Assembly: GCA_963841815.1 (NCBI GenBank)
Contig: CAWJEE010000019.1
Location: forward strand, 186,001 to 250,000
Reading direction: 5' to 3'
Source: JAOUJD01 sp963841815
GTDB taxonomy: Bacteria > Pseudomonadota > Gammaproteobacteria > Burkholderiales > Burkholderiaceae_F
DNA length: 64,000 nt
Shown: positions 63,164-64,000 of the stretch, in pieces
How positions within the stretch are numbered: position 1 is the first letter of the stretch
Layout of the letters: every line of letters begins with the position of its first letter
The notes under the pieces: generated by a model
Told to the model about the DNA's origin: nothing
The model's database searches: none
What the model saw: only the letters and a program-made list of their open reading frames with translations
Position numbers and translations under genes: made by a program

Positions 63164-64000
63164 TCAGCGCGTGCTGGCCGTCTCGCGGGCTTCGCGCGAG
63201 AGCAGCGCACGGAGCTCGCGATACACCGCCTGCGTCTCCGGTCGAACTCCCCGCCACAGCAGGAACGACTCCGCCGCCTGTTCGATCAGCATTCCCAGGC
63301 CGTCGGTGACCTGCTTCGCGCCGCCGGCCTTCGCCAGTTGCATGAAGGGAGTGGGATCGGCAGCGTAGACGAGGTCATACGCCAGAAGGCAGTCGTTGAA
63401 GGTCTCGGGGTCGATCGCCGGCGCCTCGTTGTGCAGGCCGGTCGTCGTGCCGTTGATGATCAGGTCGAAGTGCTCCGCGGGAATCTCGTCGAAGTGGATC
63501 GCCTCGACGCCGAATTCCTCGGCGAGTTCCTCGGCCCGCTGGTGGGATCGATTGGCGACCGCAAGCCAGCGCGGGCTCGCGTCGAGCAGCGAGCCCAGCA
63601 GGCCACGCACGGCCCCGCCGGCGCCGAGCACGAGCACGGCGCAGTCGCCGAACCCGAACTCGAGGCGTTCGGTGACGTCGCGGACGAAGCCGATGCCGTC
63701 GGTGTTGTCGCCGAGGATGGTGTCGCCGTCGAACTTCAGCGTGTTGACCGCCCCGGCAAGGCGCGCGCGCGGAGTCAGCTCGTTGGCGAGCTTGGCCGCG
63801 TCGAGCTTGAACGGGACCGTCACGTTCAGCCCGCGGTAGCCGGCGTCGCGCAGCGAGAGCGCGTTCTCCTCGAAGCCGTCGATGGGCGCCTCGATCCGCT
63901 CGTAGCCGATCTTCTGCTTCACCTGTGCCGCGAAGCGCAGGTGGATTTCGGGCGACTTGCTGTGGGCAATCGGATTGCCGACAACAGCGTACTGATCAAC
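63164..64000 (-). CDS. aroE: Shikimate dehydrogenase (5' end outside the window)
   Basis: AroE reduces 3-dehydroshikimate with NADPH in aromatic amino-acid synthesis. From the window edge the frame reads DQYAVVGNPIAHSKSPEIH, then NVTVPFKLDAAKLANELT with the catalytic Lys, LGDNTDGIGFVRD, the NADP motif LGAGGAVRGLL and ANRSHQRA, and ends AESFLLWRGVRPETQAVYRELR. About 275 residues are visible; only a few N-terminal residues should be missing. Its stop lies 13 bases before mtgA. Confidence 0.94.
   Translation of the reverse strand, partial: VDQYAVVGNPIAHSKSPEIHLRFAAQVKQKIGYERIEAPIDGFEENALSLRDAGYRGLNVTVPFKLDAAKLANELTPRARLAGAVNTLKFDGDTILGDNTDGIGFVRDVTERLEFGFGDCAVLVLGAGGAVRGLLGSLLDASPRWLAVANRSHQRAEELAEEFGVEAIHFDEIPAEHFDLIINGTTTGLHNEAPAIDPETFNDCLLAYDLVYAADPTPFMQLAKAGGAKQVTDGLGMLIEQAAESFLLWRGVRPETQAVYRELRALLSREARETASTR

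Overview
The window is high-GC DNA packed with genes on both strands. It looks like a Betaproteobacterium, most likely of the order Burkholderiales. The clues are the tkt-gap-pgk-pyk-fba run followed by purC-purE-purK-sua5, a Bug/TctC binding protein, the mtgA-aroE pair and the kynBU pair. I cannot name a genus. No rRNA, tRNA, CRISPR array, phage gene or transposase gene was seen.

Layout. 1-4.7 kb: a cut-off membrane protein, a lipopolysaccharide-kinase-like protein, an SDR-type epimerase, small secreted or membrane proteins and a YpfJ-type zinc peptidase. 4.8-12 kb: a low-oxygen/stress block holding a P2-type cation ATPase, two hemerythrins, single and tandem universal stress proteins, a Crp/Fnr regulator and a DUF2892 protein; four FNR-like palindromes lie in its gaps, so it may be one regulon. 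12-27 kb: housekeeping and transport genes, including two EamA exporters, an MFS exporter, chaC, pdxH, a NarL-type response regulator with its sensor kinase, msrA, a LemA/YgcG/TPM membrane module, a flavin reductase and kynB-kynU. 27-31 kb: a flavodoxin, glutaryl-CoA dehydrogenase, two hydrolases and a Sua5 protein. 31-50 kb, mostly minus strand: purine genes (purC, purE, purK) and glycolytic/pentose-phosphate genes (fba, pyk, pgk, gap, tkt), interrupted by peptidases, a rhombosortase with a GlyGly-CTERM subtilase, and a VOC protein. 50-64 kb: a SpeD-SpeE fusion, rsmE, a barnase/barstar pair, maeB, a candidate small RNA, an aminotransferase, a lytic transglycosylase, ubiD, mgtE, mtgA and aroE (cut off by the window end).

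About 18 single-base frameshifts break otherwise normal genes, several normally essential (purC, purE, tkt, pyk, ubiD). Most are +1 and lie in short G/C runs or next to GATC, so I read them as assembly or base-calling errors and annotate the genes across them.

The most unusual content is non-coding. A 70-bp palindromic repeat occurs twice, once in frame inside kynB and once between pgk and its neighbour, where it is flanked by 9-bp direct repeats. The 3' end of pyk is duplicated around two strong hairpins. A 242-bp inverted-repeat element separates a TctC gene from fba. A promoter-to-terminator unit of about 106 nt, with a CU-rich anti-Shine-Dalgarno loop, looks like a small RNA.
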